Source: Atrina japonica
Lineage: Eukaryota > Mollusca > Bivalvia > Pterioida > Pinnidae
Direction: 5' to 3'
NCBI GenBank assembly: GCA_030159075.1
Contig: BROG01000518.1
Location: 62,001 to 126,000, forward strand
Length of the DNA: 64,000 bases
Below the pieces are notes generated by a model. That model saw nothing but the letters and a program-made list of their open reading frames with translations, was not told the DNA's origin and searched no databases. Position numbers and translations under genes: made by a program. Positions 54,301 through 60,300 of this stretch are shown here, piece by piece (within the stretch, counting starts at the first letter, position 1; each line of letters begins with the position of its first letter).

Positions 54301-57300
54301 TCTATTAATTTTAATAACACCTCATTTTCTTTTGATAACTCACTTATATCCTTTTCATATTCCTTTTCTTTGCTTTCTTTCTGCGAAAGTGTTTCACTCA
54401 TTTCTGAGACCACAATTTCATAACGAGCTTGCACATCTTCAAGTTTATTGTTCGCTAGAGAGAGTTTGTTTTCTAATTCTTCTGTCCTGTTTTTCTCTGC
54501 TGCCAGACTTTTAAAAAGCCTTTCTTCACCTTGAAGAAAATTAGCCACTTTTTGTTTTTCTGCTGACAATAACTGTTCTGATTTATCTAGAAGAATTTGT
54601 AATTCTTGTTCATTTTCCTCTGAAAGTCTCATTTTTTGTTTATTATCACATTCTTGTAATTCAAGTTCACTAATTTTTTCTACATATTGTTTAATTTTTT
54701 CCTGGTATTCTTCATTTTCTGATTTAAGCATTTCAACATTTACTTTTAATAGCTCCACAGTTTTTCTAAGTTCTGAAATTTCCTCTACAATGTCAGGGAC
54801 CTCCATATTTGCACAATTTTTAAACCTAGTTAACTCCCTTTTCTGTCGATCTTCGATATCTTCAAGTTCCATAACTCTTTCCATTAATTTGTCCTCAGAA
54901 TTTTCCAACAGTTTCACTTTTTCAGAAAGCTGTTTATTTAGGGTATCAGCATCCTGAAGATTAGCTAACTGTTCTGATAGTGTCTGGTTTTCTGTTTCGA
55001 TTTCCTGTAATCGTTCAAACATACCTGTTAGTTTCCTGGCTTTTGCACTCTCTGGAACATCGATGAGGTCACTAGTATCTGTTTCCTTATCCATACTTGT
55101 TATTTCAGTATTTAGTACATACCGATTCACACTTGACTGACTTTTTTCTTTTCTTTTATAGTTTTCTATATCACTTTTAAGTTTCACTTCTAGTTCCTCA
55201 AGTTCAGTTACCCTATCCATCAACCTAGATTCTGCATCTTCTAAAACGTTAACTTTGTCCCTGAAATATTCTAATTTTGCAACATCTTTTTCAAATTTTT
55301 GCAATTTTTCCATACACTCTAGTTCTGAAGAGTCAAGCTCTATTAATCTTTCATTTAAATCTCCATTTTCGGCTTGAACTTGTTCTAGCTCTTCTGTCAC
55401 TGTTTGTATTGTTTTTTGAAGATCCTGGTTTTCTTTTTCAACACGTTCTAGACGATTTTGACACTGTGATTCTTCTCTTTTTAAATTTTCTATTTCTACC
55501 TTTAAAGTTAAATTTTGTTGTTCTAGTTCTTTCATTTCAACAACTAGAGTATGTTCTTTTTTCTCAAAACTTGATATTTTGTTTTCTAAACTGTCTGTGA
55601 GTTCCTTGTATCTACTGACCTTTTCTAACAATTCCTCCTCGTGTTTTTCTTTCTCCAGTAACTGTGATGTTATACCCTGCTCCATTTCAAAATGCTGCAC
55701 CTGTTCTCTTTTCATACGTTCCTCCATATCTTTTAACCTTGTTTTCAAATCAACCTCATGATCCTCCATTGAATCAATCCTACTCAAAAGATTTTCATGA
55801 GAATTTTGCATGTTCCTGATGGTTCCTTCATACTGCATCATTTTGTTCACAGATGAGGTGTGCTGTTGGTGGAGAGAGAGGCGGGATTTTAGTTCCCGCT
55901 CTGTTTGTTCCATCTCTGCAACAGTTTCACTCAGTTTTATTTCATTATCTTTTAGTCTGCCTAACTCATCTTGTAAGTTTTCAATTTTTGTGTCCTTGCT
56001 TTCCTGTACTCTTAGAACTTCCTCCTCCAAATTTTTTATTCTTGATTGTAATTCAATTTTTGATTTACTAGATGTAGAAGAGTCAGACTTATCACTCTCG
56101 GACAATTCTGCTGCCAAAGACGGACAATTCAATGACTGTAAATCAGTTTTTTCTTTATATTCTCGCATTCTATACCTGAGGTCCTTATTAAGAGACTCCA
56201 CATTTTTAAGTTTCTCTTCTAAGCTACTAATCCTGTCAGCATCATTTTCTGCCACTTTCATCCAATTGATTTTAAGAATTTCTTCATTTTCCTCCAATTC
56301 AGAAACTTTTTCACTCAAGTTTTTGTTCTCCTGTGCATATATATTAATTTTTTCATTTAAAGTTTCCACCAGGAGAATATCTGCCTCCAAATCCTCTTTC
56401 AGGTCTAGCCTTTGTTGAAGTAATTGATTTCGTGCCTCTAGTTCAGCGATCTTTTGTGAAGATAATTCTTCTGCTTTCTCCAGAAATTGCACCTGTCAAG
56501 CAAACCAATTAAACATTTTGTTAAATCAATGAGTTCTAGCCGAAAACAAATACAAATATTTGTACAACTGCATGGCGGTTTGTATCCAATGCTTTGTCCA
56601 GTCAAGAATGTATATTTCTTTAGTACTTTGTAAATCTATTAATGCTTTCAATAGTTTCTGTAATCCGAGTCAGTGAACCAAAGTGGTGCATAAACAATGG
56701 TAGTTAAAATACCGATCGCAAGTCACATGTATCAGAGAAAGTAAGCGTCAGACTTGTCATAAATGTTATTTAACTTTTTATTCAGACAAGTAGACTTATA
56801 ATTCTAGTTAAATGTAAAATGTATCTAACAACTCTTACCATGCAGATATGGTTAATACATACATACTATTAGGTCACTTAACACAATCAAGGACTTATAA
56901 GTCCTTAAAGTTGGCATACAAAACACAGGCAGTAAAAGTCAATATGATTATATGTAAGTTTTCTATACCTTTTCTACAACTGGACAACAAAATTAGGATG
57001 CAATTATTGGTTATGATAAGTGTACAATGTTTATCATGTAAACAAAGGTTAGTGCTACATACAATGTACTTACCAATATATCAATCATTAGTACGGTATA
57101 TAATTCAACATGAAAAAACGGATGACATGCGTATTGGTAGTAAATGCAGTTATAGGTATTAAAAAAGCTTAAATTGGAATAAAGTTTGATAAAGATAAAA
57201 ATCTCTCAATAAAATCAATCTCAAAACCATGACAAAGTTGTATTTAAGAAGATAATGTCCAGAACGGCATACTATATAAGGCAGACTGCAGTCACTTCAT

Positions 57301-60300
57301 AACCGAAAGATGCAAATAGCAATTTTGCTAGCCATGATGCATCATATGACATGCCATCGTTACCTTCTCTGCAAGGTCTGTTTCAATTACATCCTTGTCA
57401 AGTACAATTTCTTTGAGTTCCCGAATTTTGTTTTGAGCTTCTGACAATAGTTTCTTTGCTTCAGCTTCTGTACGCTTTGCTTTCTCTAGCTGTTCTCTCA
57501 TGGTTGTTTCACTTCCTTCAAGGTCGTTGATTGTGTACTCTGCCAGTTTCAGTTTGTCCTTCAACTGCTTTTCTGACGTCTCTGAGTAGTGGATTCTTTC
57601 TTGCAGGTTTTCACACACTGATTTCATTTCCTCAACTTTCTGTTCCAACGTGGAAACACTTTCCTCATCAGTTTCATCCTCTACAAAACTATGGTTTTGT
57701 ATTTGTTCTTTAAGTACAGAATTTTCTTCTTCCAGTCTATGAACTGTATTGGACAGTTCCGTAGCATATCTATGAAGGTCACTAATTTCCCCCTTGGAAA
57801 ATTTCATTTCACAAATTTCAAGCAGTTTACAAGGACTAGCTGATTGTGATCGGTAATCTCTGTCCCTTTGTTCTGCTGGAAGAACTCCTGGTGTCTCCTG
57901 TAGGTCATTGTCGAGAGCTGGCTGAGTTGCATTGTGGGTAGAAAGTTCTTGGTCATTTGAGTTATTATCAATTGATTCCTGCAAAAAGTTAGTGTGAGTG
58001 CAAGGTTGTTTACTTTTACTAAAAATGTTGATGTTACCCTTCACCAAGATTTATTCTCTAGACATATTTTGTAGGATACATGAATACACTGAAACCTTGC
58101 ATTAAGACCAGCATACTTAGGTGACCATTGCATAATCAAGATCATGTCTATATTCGCAAAAAACATAAAAATGAAATATAAAAAACAAATTGTATTTAAG
58201 ATACACTAGACTCCTGAAAACTAGATAACAATTTTAAAGTCCAATAACTGCAAAATGTAGTCGATTGTTGAGCACAATTTAATGACTGTATACATGGAAA
58301 TATTGCTGCTGCCTGGGTATTTTCGTCATACAACAGAAAACATATTCACATCGTCTTGAATTTGCCCTAGATCACCGTAGTCTCATAATTGACATACTTC
58401 AATTATTTAGCTTGAAAATTTCACTTTCAACTAAAATATGCCCTCTCATGTAAGGTAAAAAATTAAACAGGAGCAAATATTTCAAGGTATATAGTAATCC
58501 TACAATGTTAGTTTCACTTATATAAAGCACCTTACTAATTTGGTTAAAAATTTCAAGATCAATATCAAATTATCTGGCTGATTATTCCAAACGGATGAAC
58601 AGACAAATGAAAAAAACAATGCCCTTATCGTTCTCAGGGGCATAAAAATCTAAATGTACAATTGACAAATTTGCTCACCAATCTTATGGTCAATTGATGG
58701 TCTTAACAATAAGGTTTCACTGTACTTTAGTCAAAGCATGCACCTATGTAATTTTCACCAAAGGAAACTGAATTGTAGGCCCATTTTTCTTATACTATGG
58801 TAAACTTAACTCATTATCAATTTGCATTTTCATATGTCCATACCATGATTTTATAACTTATTTATTGGGAACAATTTACTTAACCTGTCCTTTCCCACAA
58901 TACACCTACACTATGATTTAGTGGCCCAATAAAACAGAACCATTATACAATTAAGATACTTGGGGTGAAAGGATCAATGTGCTATTTTTAGCATGATTCA
59001 GAACATTACTGGTCTACTGGTAAAGTGCCACATTACGGCTATGTCAAAAACCAAAACAATACAGTCTATTTTCCACAAACATGCATGCACAGGTAAAACG
59101 TGACTTCACGTATTACTGAAGCTCTAAAATATTTTTGTTGTTGAAAATAAGTCTGTCACCTCTATTATGATTTAATTTGGACTTGTTGTGTTTGTAAACA
59201 TGTGCCACTTCTTTATCTTGGCAGACCTATACTTTTATACCTCATCCTAAATACTTCTAAAGAAATGAGCTTGGAAAGGGGAACTGTTGCCACCTTGTTT
59301 TTTAACATGCCGTAAGTAGTTAAGACCCAGAACTAGGAACCAAGTCCCTTTCACAAGAAACCATTATTCTATCTCTCTTTGCCTCCATTAATAGTCTACA
59401 TGTACATCGTATATTGCAACTGATTTGTAATATAAAATGTCCAGTATCTATGCACAAGTTGCAGCATTTTAGAATTATTTGCTTTCAAAAATGTTTCTGG
59501 TAAAGTGGTAATCTTTAGAAATATTATGTTACTGTATCTTATGACTGAAATAAAATTAATTCATTACAAAATTTAAAAACTACGTGATTGTATTACAGTG
59601 TAAAACTAACTTGAAGGAATTGAGAATTTGACTAAAAGAAATTGATTATGTAAAAAGGCACCCTGAACTCTGGATGTATACATGTATGTTTTTAGTTTGT
59701 TTGTTTATTGTTGTTTAACGTCCCACTCAAGAATATTTCACTCATATGGAGACGTCACCAAATGCCGGTGAAGGGCTTCAAATTTTGGCCTATGCTCAGC
59801 ACTTATGACCATTGAGCAGTGAGGGTTCTTTAACGTGCCGACACCTACTGTGACACGGGACCTCCAGTTTTTACTGTCTCATCTGAAAGACAGGAAACCA
59901 ACCTGACACCAGCGGGACTCAAACTCACGACCTCACGATCCAGAGTTGAGCGCGCTACCGACTGAGCCAGGCTGGCTCATGTATGTTTTAGTAAATGTGG
60001 TTGTTAAACTGTGTATATGAATACACACATACTGTACCATATACATATACATCACAATAGGTAAATACCTACCGGTATCTGCAATCAGATTACACCAATT
60101 TTCCTGGCATTAATTTTGTTAAAAACAATTCTGCTGTTTCTATACATGTTAACTCCACCGATTTTGGTGGTAGTCTACTGCATTTTAGACTGATGTTATG
60201 CCTACTGCCTTTTTGTAATTATTTTTTTGCATCAGTTTTAATGTTTAACTAGTACTCGAATGTAAACTGAAAAACCCTGAGTACATGTTTTAAAAAAATG

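Noticed and set aside
53599..56418. + strand open frames of 60-202 codons opposite exon 3
   Set aside because: Antisense reflections of a Lys/Glu/Leu-rich coding exon (Phe/Ser/Leu-rich); no independent signal.
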